Made by a program: the position numbers and the translations under genes. Source: Aeromonas rivuli (GTDB lineage Bacteria; Pseudomonadota; Gammaproteobacteria; Enterobacterales; Aeromonadaceae). Taken from it: a stretch of DNA of 64,000 bases. The notes below the pieces were generated by a model that saw nothing but the letters and a program-made list of their open reading frames with translations, did not search any database and was not told the origin of the DNA. The DNA lies in NCBI RefSeq assembly GCF_000820045.1, contig NZ_CDBJ01000043.1, forward strand, positions 62,340 through 126,339, in the 5' to 3' direction. Below, piece after piece: positions 29,212-38,282 of the stretch. How positions within the stretch are numbered: the stretch's first letter is position 1; each line of letters begins with the position of its first letter.

Positions 29212-30549
29212 TCAGCTCACCAAGAGCTCTTTCTTGTAAGACTGAACCTTGGCCAGGAACTGGCGCTTGGCCTTGCCGCTCAGAGCTTCGGACATGGGCA
29301 ACTTGACCGTCATGGGGTTAACGGGGCGGTTGTTGAGTCGTACCTCATAGTGCAGATGCGCCCCCGTGGATCGCCCTGTGTTGCCGGACAGAGCTATCCT
29401 GTCCCCCATCTTCACCCGCTGACCCGGTTTGACCAACAGCTTGCTCAGGTGCAGGTAACGGGTGCTCAGGGTGCGACCATGCTTGATCACCACATAGGTG
29501 CCAGCCAAGGGGTGACGGGTCGCCTTGACGACCACGCCATCCCCGGTTGCCAACACGGCCGTGCCGACCGGTACAGCGAAATCCGTACCTTCATGAGGGC
29601 GCACCATGCCAGTGATGGGATGGCGGCGGGCCGGGTTGAAGGTCGAGCTGATGCGATAGCGGCTGTGGGTTGGATAGCGGCGGAAACCGCGCTCCAGGCT
29701 CTGTCCCTGGGCATCGTAATAGTTGCCATCTTCCGCCAGCCAAGCGGAGAAACTCTTGCCATTGCTGAGTACTTCGACCCCGAGCAGCTGGCTGTTGCCG
29801 GTATTCTTGCCCTGCACCGTCTCCTGCTGCATCAATACCTTGAACTTGTCGCCCTTCTTCAGATCGCTGGCAAAATTGAGGCGCCACTGAAACAAGTTGG
29901 CAATCTTCTTGATGTGACTGGCCGGGACGCCGGCATTACGGGCGCTGACGTAGAAACTGCCATTGATGACGCCATTGAAGTTCTGCTTCTGCCACTCCAC
30001 GGCCTCGGTGACCATGTTGGCACTGTAGTTGTCATCGACCCGCTTGAGCTCAAGAGACTGCTTGATATTGAGCCGGATCTTCATCTCTTGCAGTATGTTG
30101 TCCTGATCGATCAGCAGCTCTATGGTCTGCCCTGGCTTGAGGCGGGCCAGATTGTTCTTGCTGTCTGCATCCAGCACCTTGTACAGGGTGGTGGTCGACA
30201 GGCCAAGGGTGTTGAAGATGGTAGTGAGGTTCTCACCATTGCGTACCCGGTAGTCTTGCCACTCGGGGCCAGTATCGGCGGGAATGTCATCCTCGGGAGC
30301 CACGGGATCGATCAGCTCATGATCCGGGATGGCGTTAAATTCGGTGTTGTCTTCATTGGTGGCGGTGCCATGAGCCGAAATGGGCAGTTCCAGGCGCAGT
30401 GGGCGCTCCAGAATATCCCCTGGCGCAGGCAGTATGGCCACTGCCGACAGGGTCAATCCCGTCAGCAACAACATGGCATAAAAATGTTTGCGGGGAACCG
30501 GTGGTTCCCAGTTGGCAGCACTGGCTACCAAGGGACGAAGACGTTTCAT
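29212..30549 (-). CDS. mepM: MepM-like murein DD-endopeptidase, M23 family
   Basis: A 445-residue envelope protein with a single N-terminal membrane anchor (about 24-42), an OapA/LysM-like module (about 95-150) and an M23 zinc peptidase domain (about 300-410). Zinc ligands are visible at H319 and D323 (HEGTDFAVP) and at H400 in GAHLHYEVR. It cleaves peptide cross-links to allow wall growth. In E. coli mepM (yebA) lies beside znuA/znuCB. Here the same neighbourhood is kept but with three extra genes in between. Orthology to MepM is supported by size and context. Confidence 0.88.
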   Translation of the reverse strand: MKRLRPLVASAANWEPPVPRKHFYAMLLLTGLTLSAVAILPAPGDILERPLRLELPISAHGTATNEDNTEFNAIPDHELIDPVAPEDDIPADTGPEWQDYRVRNGENLTTIFNTLGLSTTTLYKVLDADSKNNLARLKPGQTIELLIDQDNILQEMKIRLNIKQSLELKRVDDNYSANMVTEAVEWQKQNFNGVINGSFYVSARNAGVPASHIKKIANLFQWRLNFASDLKKGDKFKVLMQQETVQGKNTGNSQLLGVEVLSNGKSFSAWLAEDGNYYDAQGQSLERGFRRYPTHSRYRISSTFNPARRHPITGMVRPHEGTDFAVPVGTAVLATGDGVVVKATRHPLAGTYVVIKHGRTLSTRYLHLSKLLVKPGQRVKMGDRIALSGNTGRSTGAHLHYEVRLNNRPVNPMTVKLPMSEALSGKAKRQFLAKVQSYKKELLVS

Positions 30550-30808
30550 CCGCTATCCTGTCATTAGTTCTGAGAGTGTTATTGGGTCGTGTCGTTGTTA
30601 TAAATTCGCATAAAGCTGCACATTCGACCCATGATTTCGTGAAAAGTTCACTGCAAGACGCACCAAAAACACATTTTATTCATAACCTGTGGTTTTTGGC
30701 AGAAAATATCATCACTTTTCTCCCATTTTTTCCTACTTTTAAGAACCAGATCAGATCCTGATCGACCCGCCAAGGGCCATGTTGCGCAACTTTTTCCAGG
30801 GAGTGGAT

Positions 30809-32110
30809 ATGTCGTTAGCGAAATTGTTAAACAGGATCATCCTCGTCCTGTTTCTGATTGGCGCCGCTCTACTGTTCATGCTCGAAATCACCACGGTCCG
30901 CCAATCCATCCTCGACCAGATGTCGGCCAATCTTGAAACGGCCATCACAGCCCTCGGTCTGGTGTTGCAGGGCACCTTGCTCAATGAAGACAAGGTATTG
31001 GCTGAAACCATCGTCAATGCCATGTTTGACGGTGGCTTCGTCAGTGCCATCACCCTAGTCGACCCGGATGGCCAGATGCTGTTCCACAAGGTCTTTACCA
31101 GTACCCAGCAGAGTATCCCGGCTTGGTTGCCCAGTCTCATCGCCATGCCGCCAGTCAAGGTCGAACAGGAGTTGACCGACGGCTGGCGCATGCTGGGGAC
31201 ACTGACGCTGGAGGGACACAGTGGCTACGCCTACCAACACCTGTGGAATGCCGTCAGCCGCACTGGCCTGGCGCTGCTGGGCGGCCTGATCGTCTTCAGC
31301 CTGCTCATTCCCTGGATCTGCAAGCGTCTATTGCGCCCACTCACCGAGATCAATCAGCAGTTGGGCCTGATCCGCAAGCGTCAATATGGCGCTGAGTTGC
31401 CCATCCCTTGGCTCAAGGAGCTCAAGGAGGTGGCCAGCTCGGTCAACCAGCTCGTCTCGGAGCGCAAACGGGACATGCTGCAACAGCGGCTCAAGATCAC
31501 CCAGCTAGGCAAGCAGCAGGAGGCAAGCAGTCATCTTCCCCTGATCAACCTTCACCCTGTGGATGAGGAGTGGCAACAACAGCATTTTTACTCCACCCAA
31601 GGGGACATACTGCTCTATCGGCGCTTGTTGCCCCGCCAACCATTCTCTGGCGAGATGCCTCTCATCAAGTTGCAGCAAGCCATCACTTACTGGCTAGGTC
31701 AGGAATGTGAAGGGCTCTCCCTGCCGCTCAGTCTGCTCAGCCATCCTCAATGGTCCCAATTGCAGAACGAACTCATCAAGGCGTCCAAGGGGAGATTCGT
31801 CGACTGGCGTTGGGATATAACCACCCTGCCAGCCAGTGCCATGACCACCTTCATGGCACTGGAAGGCGCGGGACTGGAGTTGGCCTTTAGCGGCATTCCC
31901 ATCAACAACGAGGTGCTGAACCAGCTCGACCCTGTCTATCCCGCGTTCATCAGCCTTGCTGTCACCAACTCTCCCCTCTACTGGAATCTGGTCAGCCAGA
32001 GTCTCCATGGATCCGGCTATACCTTGCTGGCAGAGGCCAGCTCCATCACTGACATCAGCATATTGCGGGCCTGGGGTATCGATGGTTACGCCACGGGAGC
32101 ATCATCATGA
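30809..32110 (+). CDS. LapD-like transmembrane receptor lacking GGDEF, with a decayed EAL-like domain
   Basis: A 433-residue inner-membrane protein. Residues 8-26 form TM1, 27-150 a periplasmic LapD/MoxY-type domain, about 152-172 TM2, about 173-222 a HAMP domain, and about 262-433 a poorly conserved EAL-like fold. The periplasmic part ends in DGWRMLGTLTLEGHSGYAYQ, matching the LapD region whose tryptophan holds LapG. There is no GGDEF domain and no EAL signature, so it cannot make or degrade c-di-GMP; the end (LLAEASSITDISILRAWGIDGY) parallels the VAEGVET...GxxG tail of EAL domains. Canonical LapD is about 650 residues. The ATG is set by GGGAG upstream. Its stop overlaps the next start (ATGA), and lapG lies nearby. 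Confidence 0.78.
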   Translation: MSLAKLLNRIILVLFLIGAALLFMLEITTVRQSILDQMSANLETAITALGLVLQGTLLNEDKVLAETIVNAMFDGGFVSAITLVDPDGQMLFHKVFTSTQQSIPAWLPSLIAMPPVKVEQELTDGWRMLGTLTLEGHSGYAYQHLWNAVSRTGLALLGGLIVFSLLIPWICKRLLRPLTEINQQLGLIRKRQYGAELPIPWLKELKEVASSVNQLVSERKRDMLQQRLKITQLGKQQEASSHLPLINLHPVDEEWQQQHFYSTQGDILLYRRLLPRQPFSGEMPLIKLQQAITYWLGQECEGLSLPLSLLSHPQWSQLQNELIKASKGRFVDWRWDITTLPASAMTTFMALEGAGLELAFSGIPINNEVLNQLDPVYPAFISLAVTNSPLYWNLVSQSLHGSGYTLLAEASSITDISILRAWGIDGYATGASS

Positions 32111-33048
32111 AAATCCTGCCCCTGCTCCCCCTGCTACTGGTGCCATCCCTGCAGGCAGCCACCCACATCGAGATAGGAACGGGATCCGAACAAGGCATCT
32201 ATTACCAGATGGCCAAGGAGTTCTGCCGCCTGGCCCATGAGCAGGATGAGAGCCTCAGCTGCCGACCCAAGGCAACAGCGGGATCCCTGGAAAACCTGAA
32301 GCAGTTGAAAGAAGGGGAGAGTGACTACGCCATAGTCCAGTCAGACTGGCTATTTCAGGCCAGCAAAGGGATCGGCGCCTTTGAAGGGGCTCCTCAAGCT
32401 CACTTGAGAACCCTGTTCGCCACTCACGCCGAGCCCTTCACCCTGGTGGTTCGGGCCGATGGCGATATCACTCGACTCGAACAGCTCAAACTGGCACCTA
32501 TCGACTTTGGTTTGAAGCATTCGGGCACCCGCAAGACGGCACTGGCGCTGATGGCACTACTGGGCGTCAAGGAGCAGGATCTCGATCTGAAGAGCGTTGC
32601 CAACTTGCCAGAATCCTTGTGCAACAAGCAGATTGATGCTTTCGCGCTGGTGATAGGCCATCCCAACCGCATGACCCTGGAAGCGGCGAAACGCTGCCCC
32701 ATTACCTTTTTGTCCATAGAGGGCGAGCTACGCGATCGGTTCATCAAGGGCCTCCCCTACTATCAGCGCAGCCAGATCCCGGCACGCATCTATCCGGGTA
32801 ACCCCAAGCCAGTCCCAACCTTCGCCATCGCAGCAACCTTGGTCAGTCGGGAGGATGTCCTGGAGGATCAGGTCTATCGGCTCACCAAAGCCATGCTGAA
32901 TCAACAGATCCCGTTCAACGAACAGACATATGGCTACGCCAATCTGTTTCACAGATCGCGCAACAAGATAGGTCCGGTGCTGATGGCGCCGCAGCATCCC
33001 GGAGCCGCCCGCTATTTTGCGGAGCTCAAGGCGGCTGGGAAGTTATAG
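32107..33048 (+). CDS. TAXI family periplasmic solute-binding protein
   Basis: A 313-residue exported binding protein. A signal peptide (about 1-18) is followed by IEIGTGSEQGIYYQMAKEFCRLA, the start typical of TRAP-associated extracytoplasmic immunogenic (TAXI) proteins, then KATAGSLENLKQLKEGESDYAIVQSDW. TAXI proteins normally deliver substrates to a fused DctQM permease, but no TRAP permease gene is present here. Its ATG overlaps the stop of the LapD-like gene, so the two are translationally coupled. It ends six bases into the convergent lapG. I infer a sensory role, feeding ligand information to the LapD-like receptor. Confidence 0.85.
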   Translation: MKILPLLPLLLVPSLQAATHIEIGTGSEQGIYYQMAKEFCRLAHEQDESLSCRPKATAGSLENLKQLKEGESDYAIVQSDWLFQASKGIGAFEGAPQAHLRTLFATHAEPFTLVVRADGDITRLEQLKLAPIDFGLKHSGTRKTALALMALLGVKEQDLDLKSVANLPESLCNKQIDAFALVIGHPNRMTLEAAKRCPITFLSIEGELRDRFIKGLPYYQRSQIPARIYPGNPKPVPTFAIAATLVSREDVLEDQVYRLTKAMLNQQIPFNEQTYGYANLFHRSRNKIGPVLMAPQHPGAARYFAELKAAGKL

Positions 33049-33717
33049 CTGGCGGCGGGGGGAGCGCAGATGCTCGCTGGAGAAGCGGGTTTTCATGGAG
33101 GTCCACTGGGCCAGTCGATCGGCACTGCCCGCCAGGGTTCCATCACGGCGTGATTTCATGACCCAGATGCTCTTGGCATCGAAGCTGTAGACGGGAATGA
33201 GATCGGGACGTTTACTGCCTGGCAATATGCTGCTTTTGATGTTGTCCAGCACCAAAGGGTCGGCCTTGGGAGTGGGGAAGTAGAGCGTCACCATATGAAA
33301 CGCGTTGTAATCAACCGCCTTGACATAGGCGAGACGCAGTTTCTTCTCTTCAACACCCAGCTCCATCAGGGTGTAATACTTGGCAATGCTGTAATCCTCA
33401 CAATCCCCTCCCCGGGCACCAATGAATTCGAGCGGGTTGGCCCAATAATCATCCATGCCCCACAACCTGGGATCCTCACTATAAGTGAGATTATTGAAAT
33501 AGTTGTTTACCAAGACAATTTTCTGCTGATCAGTGGTGCCAGCCCGAGGGCTCAGCAGACGGGCATACGCCTCTGCCCGCTTCACTGCCGCCTTGCCATA
33601 GACATCGGCCATCTTGGCTTGCAACTGGGGTTCGGCCAGATAGGTGGAAAGCTGGGAAGCCTGCAGTGGCAAGCTGGCCAGCAAGCCACTGCATATCAAC
33701 AGAGAGATCCTTCTCAT
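33043..33717 (-). CDS. LapG-like periplasmic cysteine protease (BTLCP family)
   Basis: A 224-residue bacterial transglutaminase-like cysteine protease with a signal peptide (1-20). The catalytic triad is visible as C106 (GGDCEDYSIAKYYTL), H141 (AFHMVTLYF) and D158 (LDNIKSS). The family tryptophan lies in DPRLWGMDDYWANP. LapG proteins are calcium-dependent and clip the N-terminal retention module of large RTX adhesins unless held by LapD. The gene is convergent with the LapD-like/TAXI pair and 49 nt downstream of znuA on the same strand, without an obvious terminator between them. No adhesin gene lies in this window. Confidence 0.87.
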   Translation of the reverse strand: MRRISLLICSGLLASLPLQASQLSTYLAEPQLQAKMADVYGKAAVKRAEAYARLLSPRAGTTDQQKIVLVNNYFNNLTYSEDPRLWGMDDYWANPLEFIGARGGDCEDYSIAKYYTLMELGVEEKKLRLAYVKAVDYNAFHMVTLYFPTPKADPLVLDNIKSSILPGSKRPDLIPVYSFDAKSIWVMKSRRDGTLAGSADRLAQWTSMKTRFSSEHLRSPRRQL

Positions 33718-33766
33718 TTAAATGGTGCTCATTAAATCGTGTTGATGGTCAGTATAGACACCCCAT

Positions 33767-34678
33767 CTAATGGCATTGTGCAAAGCCATCGGCCAATTGC
33801 TGCATAAATTGTGGATAGGCATCCGGTCCTGACACCACGTCCTCCCCGACCTCATCGAGCAACAATACCTTGGCGCCGGTATTACGGGCCACCGACTCGA
33901 TCACCGCCGGCGAGAACTGGGGTTCGGCGAAGATGCAGTTGGCCTTCTTTTCCTCCAGTGCCTTGCGAATCTCGACCAGAGTCCGGGCACCAGGACGTCG
34001 CTCAGGGCTGACGGTAAAGTGACCTCGGGAACGCATGCCATAATGACGCTCCCAATAACCATATGCCTCGTGAAACACGAAATAACCTTGCTGACTGACG
34101 GCCTTCATTTGCGGCGCTATGGCTTGCTCTTTCTCGGCCAATTTGCGGTTGAAGGTGATCAGATTCGCCTGGTAGCGGGCCTCATTGGCCGGATCCTGGG
34201 CACTCAAGGTATCCGCCAGCGCCTGGGCTATCACCCTTGCCTGATCCGGGCCCAGCCAGATGTGGGGATCCACCCCCTCATGATGGTGGCCTTCGTGACC
34301 TTCATGGCCGTGATCGTCATGATCATGCCCCTCATGAGACTCGCCTGCCTGGTTGGCATAATCAAACAATGGCATGCCCTTGACCCGGGTCAGGGTCAGC
34401 ACGTGGGGAAGACCCGCCAAGGGTTTGCTCATGAAACCTTCCAGCTCAGGGCCGACCCAGACCACCAGATCCGCCTGCTTGATGGCACGAATGTCCGAGG
34501 GACGCAGAGAAAAGTCATGGGGAGAGGCGCCGGTCGGCAGCAACACCTGGGGCTCACTGACCCCATCCGTGATGGCTGCGGCGATGAAACCCAAGGGTTT
34601 GATGGTGGTCAAGACTGTGGTGGCACGCACCGGCTGGCTGATCATGAGCAGCGCGGTGAGCAGGGCAAGAATTCGCAT
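33767..34678 (-). CDS. znuA: Zinc ABC transporter substrate-binding protein ZnuA
   Basis: The periplasmic zinc-binding component of the ZnuABC importer. It is 303 residues with a signal peptide (about 1-19). The cluster A-I fold is marked by TTIKPLGFIAAAITDGV, ASPHDFSLRPSDIRAI, a His/Asp-rich zinc loop (near residues 114-138) and GVDPHIWLGPDQARVIA. Zinc-ligand histidines occur in these segments and in VFHEAYGYWERHYG. It is divergent from znuCB across 93 nt carrying two Zur boxes, the E. coli arrangement. A lapG-like gene follows on the same strand. Confidence 0.96.
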   Translation of the reverse strand: MRILALLTALLMISQPVRATTVLTTIKPLGFIAAAITDGVSEPQVLLPTGASPHDFSLRPSDIRAIKQADLVVWVGPELEGFMSKPLAGLPHVLTLTRVKGMPLFDYANQAGESHEGHDHDDHGHEGHEGHHHEGVDPHIWLGPDQARVIAQALADTLSAQDPANEARYQANLITFNRKLAEKEQAIAPQMKAVSQQGYFVFHEAYGYWERHYGMRSRGHFTVSPERRPGARTLVEIRKALEEKKANCIFAEPQFSPAVIESVARNTGAKVLLLDEVGEDVVSGPDAYPQFMQQLADGFAQCH

Positions 34679-34700
34679 AGGGATCTCGTCAGGACAGATG

Positions 34701-34719
34701 AATGTGATAATATAACAGA
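34701..34719. promoter_or_regulatory. Zur box 1
   Basis: AATGTGATAATATAACAGA differs from the gammaproteobacterial Zur core ATGTTATAATATAACAT at only a few positions. It lies between znuA and znuCB. Confidence 0.8.
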
Positions 34720-34726
34720 AAACGCG

Positions 34727-34748
34727 ACTGTTATATTATAACTCTCAC
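34727..34748. promoter_or_regulatory. Zur box 2
   Basis: The central GTTATATTATAAC is a perfect palindrome matching the Zur core, flanked by ACT and TCTC. It lies 10-20 nt from box 1, on the znuCB side, where repressor binding would block both promoters. Confidence 0.85.
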
Positions 34749-34771
34749 TGGCTGTAAACCCCGGAGCTGTC

Positions 34772-35530
34772 ATGACCCAACTGGTGGAGCTGAAGCACGT
34801 CTGTCTCTCATTCGACGGACGTCTCGTGCTCGACAAGGTCTCCTTTACCCTCAATAAAGGCAAAATCACCACCCTTGTCGGACCCAATGGTGCGGGCAAG
34901 AGCACCCTCAGCAAGCTGGTACTGGGCCTGCTCAAGCCCGATTCCGGGCACATTGTGCGCAGTGGCGGGCTCAGGGTCGGTTATGTGCCACAGCGACTTT
35001 ACCTGGATCCCACACTGCCGCTCACCGTGCGCCGCTTCCTGCAGCTCGGCAAGAATGGTCGCCTCTCCATTGAGGAGGCCCTTGCCCGGGTCGGTGGCCA
35101 GAGTCTGCTCGATAACCGAATGCAGAAGCTCTCCGGCGGTGAAATGCAACGGGTACTGCTGGCCCGCGCCTTATTGGTCAAGCCGGAGCTGCTGGTGCTG
35201 GATGAACCCGTACAAGGGGTCGACATCAATGGTCAGATCGAACTCTATGCCCTCATCGGCAAACTGGCGGCCGAGTTCGACTGCGCCGTGCTCATGGTCT
35301 CCCACGACTTGCACCTGGTCATGGCGAGTACCCATGAGGTGATTTGCCTGAATGGTCACATCTGCTGCCACGGGGAACCGGAAAGCGTGGCTCGCCATCC
35401 GGAGTTTGCCCGCCTGTTCGGCCGACCCGAGCAGGAGGTGCTGGCTGTCTATACCCACCATCACCACTGCGATGGCCAGCATGAACATGCCGAGCCTGCC
35501 CCGCTCATCCGCCTGCCGTCACGCAAATAA
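34772..35530 (+). CDS. znuC: Zinc ABC transporter ATP-binding protein ZnuC
   Basis: The ATPase of the zinc importer. It is 252 residues. Walker A is [12 protein letters not shown], the signature is [17 protein letters not shown], and Walker B is [12 protein letters not shown] followed by VSHDLHLVM. The C-terminus has a His cluster ([13 protein letters not shown]), typical of ZnuC. It is divergent from znuA and 89 nt before znuB. Confidence 0.96.
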   Translation: MTQLVELKHVCLSFDGRLVLDKVSFTLNKGKITTLVGPNGAGKSTLSKLVLGLLKPDSGHIVRSGGLRVGYVPQRLYLDPTLPLTVRRFLQLGKNGRLSIEEALARVGGQSLLDNRMQKLSGGEMQRVLLARALLVKPELLVLDEPVQGVDINGQIELYALIGKLAAEFDCAVLMVSHDLHLVMASTHEVICLNGHICCHGEPESVARHPEFARLFGRPEQEVLAVYTHHHHCDGQHEHAEPAPLIRLPSRK

Positions 35531-35619
35531 GCCGACGAGAATGCACAGCACGGATAAATATGGCGCCAAACCCGGCCTGAATCTCCTTTGGCCAACCGAC
35601 TGCAAGTAAGGATCTTAAC

Positions 35620-36399
35620 GTGGACAGCTTTCTGTTATATGCCCTCGCCGCCGGTCTCGGCATCGCCCTCCTGGCCGGGCCTCTGGGCAGCTTCGTGGTG
35701 TGGCGCAAGATGGCCTATTTTGGTGACACCCTCTCCCATGCCTGCCTGTTTGGCATAGCCCTCGGCATCTTGCTGCAAGTGGATCTCACCCTGGCGGTAG
35801 TGGTCTGCTGCCTCGCCATGGCCATGTTGTTGGTGGTCATGAGCCGCAATCAGCAGGTCGCGACCGATACCCTGCTCGGCATCCTGGCCCACAGCGCCCT
35901 CTCCCTGGGACTGGTGACCTTGAGCTTCATGGACAATGTCCGCGTCGATCTGATGGCCTATCTGTTTGGCGATCTGCTCTCGGTCCAGCCGGTGGATCTG
36001 GTCTGGATCTACGGCGGCGGCGCCCTGGTACTGCTCACCCTGTGGCGACTCTGGGATCCCCTGCTCTCCATGACCATCTCGGAAGAGCTGGCGCGGGTGG
36101 AAGGGGTGAGGGTCGATGTGCTGCGCTGCGTGTTGATGCTGCTCATTGGCCTGGTAATCGCGGTGGCCATGAAATTCGTCGGGGCGCTGATCATCACCTC
36201 CTTGCTGATTATCCCGGCGGCAACGGCACGCCGCTTCAGCCAGACCCCGGAGCAGATGGCAGGCCTGGCCGCCCTTATCGGGTGTTTGGCCGTGCTGGGA
36301 GGCCTGAGCCTCTCCTGGTTCCAGGATACCCCGGCAGGCCCGTCCGTGGTGGTCTGCGCCACCAGTCTGTTCGTGCTGAGCCAGTTCAAGAAGGCCTGA
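35620..36399 (+). CDS. znuB: Zinc ABC transporter permease ZnuB
   Basis: The membrane permease of the ABC-3 family, completing ZnuABC. It is 259 residues with about eight hydrophobic segments. Marks are [40 protein letters not shown]-type residues, [12 protein letters not shown] and the conserved [21 protein letters not shown]. The start codon reads GTG ([12 protein letters not shown]), with AAGGA about 8 nt upstream. It follows znuC in the same unit and converges on a LysR gene. Confidence 0.95.
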   Translation: MDSFLLYALAAGLGIALLAGPLGSFVVWRKMAYFGDTLSHACLFGIALGILLQVDLTLAVVVCCLAMAMLLVVMSRNQQVATDTLLGILAHSALSLGLVTLSFMDNVRVDLMAYLFGDLLSVQPVDLVWIYGGGALVLLTLWRLWDPLLSMTISEELARVEGVRVDVLRCVLMLLIGLVIAVAMKFVGALIITSLLIIPAATARRFSQTPEQMAGLAALIGCLAVLGGLSLSWFQDTPAGPSVVVCATSLFVLSQFKKA

Positions 36400-36425
36400 T
36401 GGTCAGCTATCCTTCGCACCGCTGA

Positions 36426-37319
36426 TTAAGGCGATGGCAGGCTCTGACAGGTTTCCAGCAGCAGCCATTGGCGCAGGCGGCTGATGGCGGGCTCATGGGC
36501 CCGCCCTCGTTTGCAGGTGAAGTAGAAGGCATCCCCCGTCTCCAGCTGATGCACCGGCAGGCGCACCAGCTGGGGATCATCCGGCCGTACCATGTAGTCA
36601 TTGACGAAGGTGACGCCCTGATCCCAGGCCGCCGCCTCCATGGCCAGCAACACATGGCTGAAGTGATGCATCCGCACCCCCTCCGGCACCCTCATGCCGC
36701 CCGCTTCGGCCCAACGCTGCCAATCCTCCCCTCGTGACTTGTAGATGGACTGCACAGACAGCAGCGGCAACTGCCAGATGGCGCCGGGCCACTCGGCTTC
36801 CACCTGCTGCAACAGCCGACGGCTGCACACCGGGAAGAGCCGCTCCTGATAGATAAGATCATGGCTATAACCACGCCCATTGGGGCAGACAGTAATGAAG
36901 CAGTCCGCCACCCGATCGGAGAGTTCGGGATCCTCGGCCACCATCTCCAGGCTGAGATCCAGCTCGGGGTAGAGCTGGCGCAGCCCGGCCAGCCTGGGGA
37001 TCAACCACTTGACCGCGAAGGAGCTGTAGACGGCGAGCCGCAGCTGCATTTGGGCTCCGCCCCTGAGCTGGGCACTGCTCTGGGCTATCTGGCCAAGCCC
37101 GGCGGCGATGCCCTCAAAATAGATCTCTCCTTGCAGTGTCAGGGACAAGAGCCGCCCCTGGCGCAGCAGCAATCGCTCGCCGAGAAAGTCTTCCAGCAGG
37201 CGGATCTGATGGCTGACGGCACTCTGGCTGACATTGAGCTCGAGGGCGGCGCGGGAGAAGCTGAGCAGGCGGGCAACCACCTCGAAATATTGCACGGCAC
37301 GCAGCGGGGGGAGCTTCAT
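36426..37319 (-). CDS. LysR family transcriptional regulator, GcvA-like
   Basis: A 297-residue LysR-type regulator. The N-terminal helix-turn-helix (LPPLRAVQYFEVVARLLSFSRAALELNVS then QSAVSHQIRLLEDFLG) has the GcvA-subgroup look. The effector-binding domain follows from about residue 90. It is divergent from an EamA exporter gene across 90 nt, so that exporter is its likely target. The effector is unknown. It is convergent with znuB, with only 26 nt between the stops. Confidence 0.9.
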   Translation of the reverse strand: MKLPPLRAVQYFEVVARLLSFSRAALELNVSQSAVSHQIRLLEDFLGERLLLRQGRLLSLTLQGEIYFEGIAAGLGQIAQSSAQLRGGAQMQLRLAVYSSFAVKWLIPRLAGLRQLYPELDLSLEMVAEDPELSDRVADCFITVCPNGRGYSHDLIYQERLFPVCSRRLLQQVEAEWPGAIWQLPLLSVQSIYKSRGEDWQRWAEAGGMRVPEGVRMHHFSHVLLAMEAAAWDQGVTFVNDYMVRPDDPQLVRLPVHQLETGDAFYFTCKRGRAHEPAISRLRQWLLLETCQSLPSP

Positions 37320-37409
37320 TATCTATAAATCTCATAGATGGTGATTATTTATCATTTTACCCAATAGTCAGCCCACCGCTACCCTGATCCCATCAAGTCA
37401 GGAGGTGGT

Positions 37410-38270
37410 ATGAATTCAGTATCGGCAGGCATGCTCTATCTGGTCCTCGGCAACCTCATCGCCGTCTTCTCCGACGTCCTGGTCAAGGTGCTGGATCCTG
37501 ATCAGCCCATCTTCCAATTCGTCCTCTTTCGTCAGCTCTCGGCGGCGCTGCTGCTCGCCCCCTGGTTGCTCTGGTCCTGGCGTCGCCACCCGCCGATCGC
37601 CCTCAAATGGCACCTGCTCCGTGCCCACATCTGGGCGGGGGGTGTCTGCCTCATGGTGATAGCCCTGACCCAGTTGCCGCTGGCCACCGCCAATGCCCTC
37701 TTCTACGCGGCCCCCCTGTTGATGGTGCCCCTCGCGGTCTGGATCGCGGGGGAAGCCATGTCCCGGCAAAAAGTATTGACCGCCTTGATGGGGTTCATCG
37801 GCGTGCTGATAGTGTTGCGCCCGACCGAAGTGAACTGGGCCGCATTGGCGGCGCTCGGGGTGGCGCTCTCTCTGGCCCTCAACAACCTGTTGATCAAGCG
37901 CCTGCCCCTGCAGCAACCCATAGCCCAGACCCTCTTCTTCACCAATGTGTTGAGCATGCCCATCATCTTCGCCCTGGCCTGCTGGGATCCCACCCCCTGG
38001 CAGTGGCACCTGCTCTGGCCCGCATTTGGATCTTCGGCGCTGATCATGGTCTATGCGGGTCTGTGCGTGCTGGCCTATCGCAAGGCGGAGGCGAGCAAGA
38101 TTGCCTCGGCCGAATACACTGGCCTGCTGGCCGCTGTGGTCATCGGCGCCTGGCTATTCGACGAGCAGCCCGGCCTGCCCCTGCTGGTTGGCTGCCTGTG
38201 CATCATCATTCCCCTGGCTGCCATGGCGCGAAAGAGCAAAGCCAAACCCCTGGCGGAGCCTGTCAGCTAG
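37410..38270 (+). CDS. EamA/DMT family transporter
   Basis: A 286-residue inner-membrane protein with about ten helices arranged as two EamA repeats. Marks are LPLATANALFYAAPLLMVPLAV with GEAMSRQKVLTALMGFIGVL in the first half and KAEASKIASAEYTGLLAAVVI with WLFDEQP in the second. Such proteins export metabolites or amino acids; the substrate is not evident. A strong AGGAGG lies upstream of the ATG. It is divergent from the GcvA-like regulator, which probably controls it. Confidence 0.9.
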   Translation: MNSVSAGMLYLVLGNLIAVFSDVLVKVLDPDQPIFQFVLFRQLSAALLLAPWLLWSWRRHPPIALKWHLLRAHIWAGGVCLMVIALTQLPLATANALFYAAPLLMVPLAVWIAGEAMSRQKVLTALMGFIGVLIVLRPTEVNWAALAALGVALSLALNNLLIKRLPLQQPIAQTLFFTNVLSMPIIFALACWDPTPWQWHLLWPAFGSSALIMVYAGLCVLAYRKAEASKIASAEYTGLLAAVVIGAWLFDEQPGLPLLVGCLCIIIPLAAMARKSKAKPLAEPVS

Positions 38271-38282
38271 GGGAAATGAGCG

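Noticed and set aside
34701-34748. LexA or Fur site between znuA and znuC
   Set aside because: The half-sites and their spacing fit the zinc regulator Zur far better, and the flanking genes are the zinc importer.
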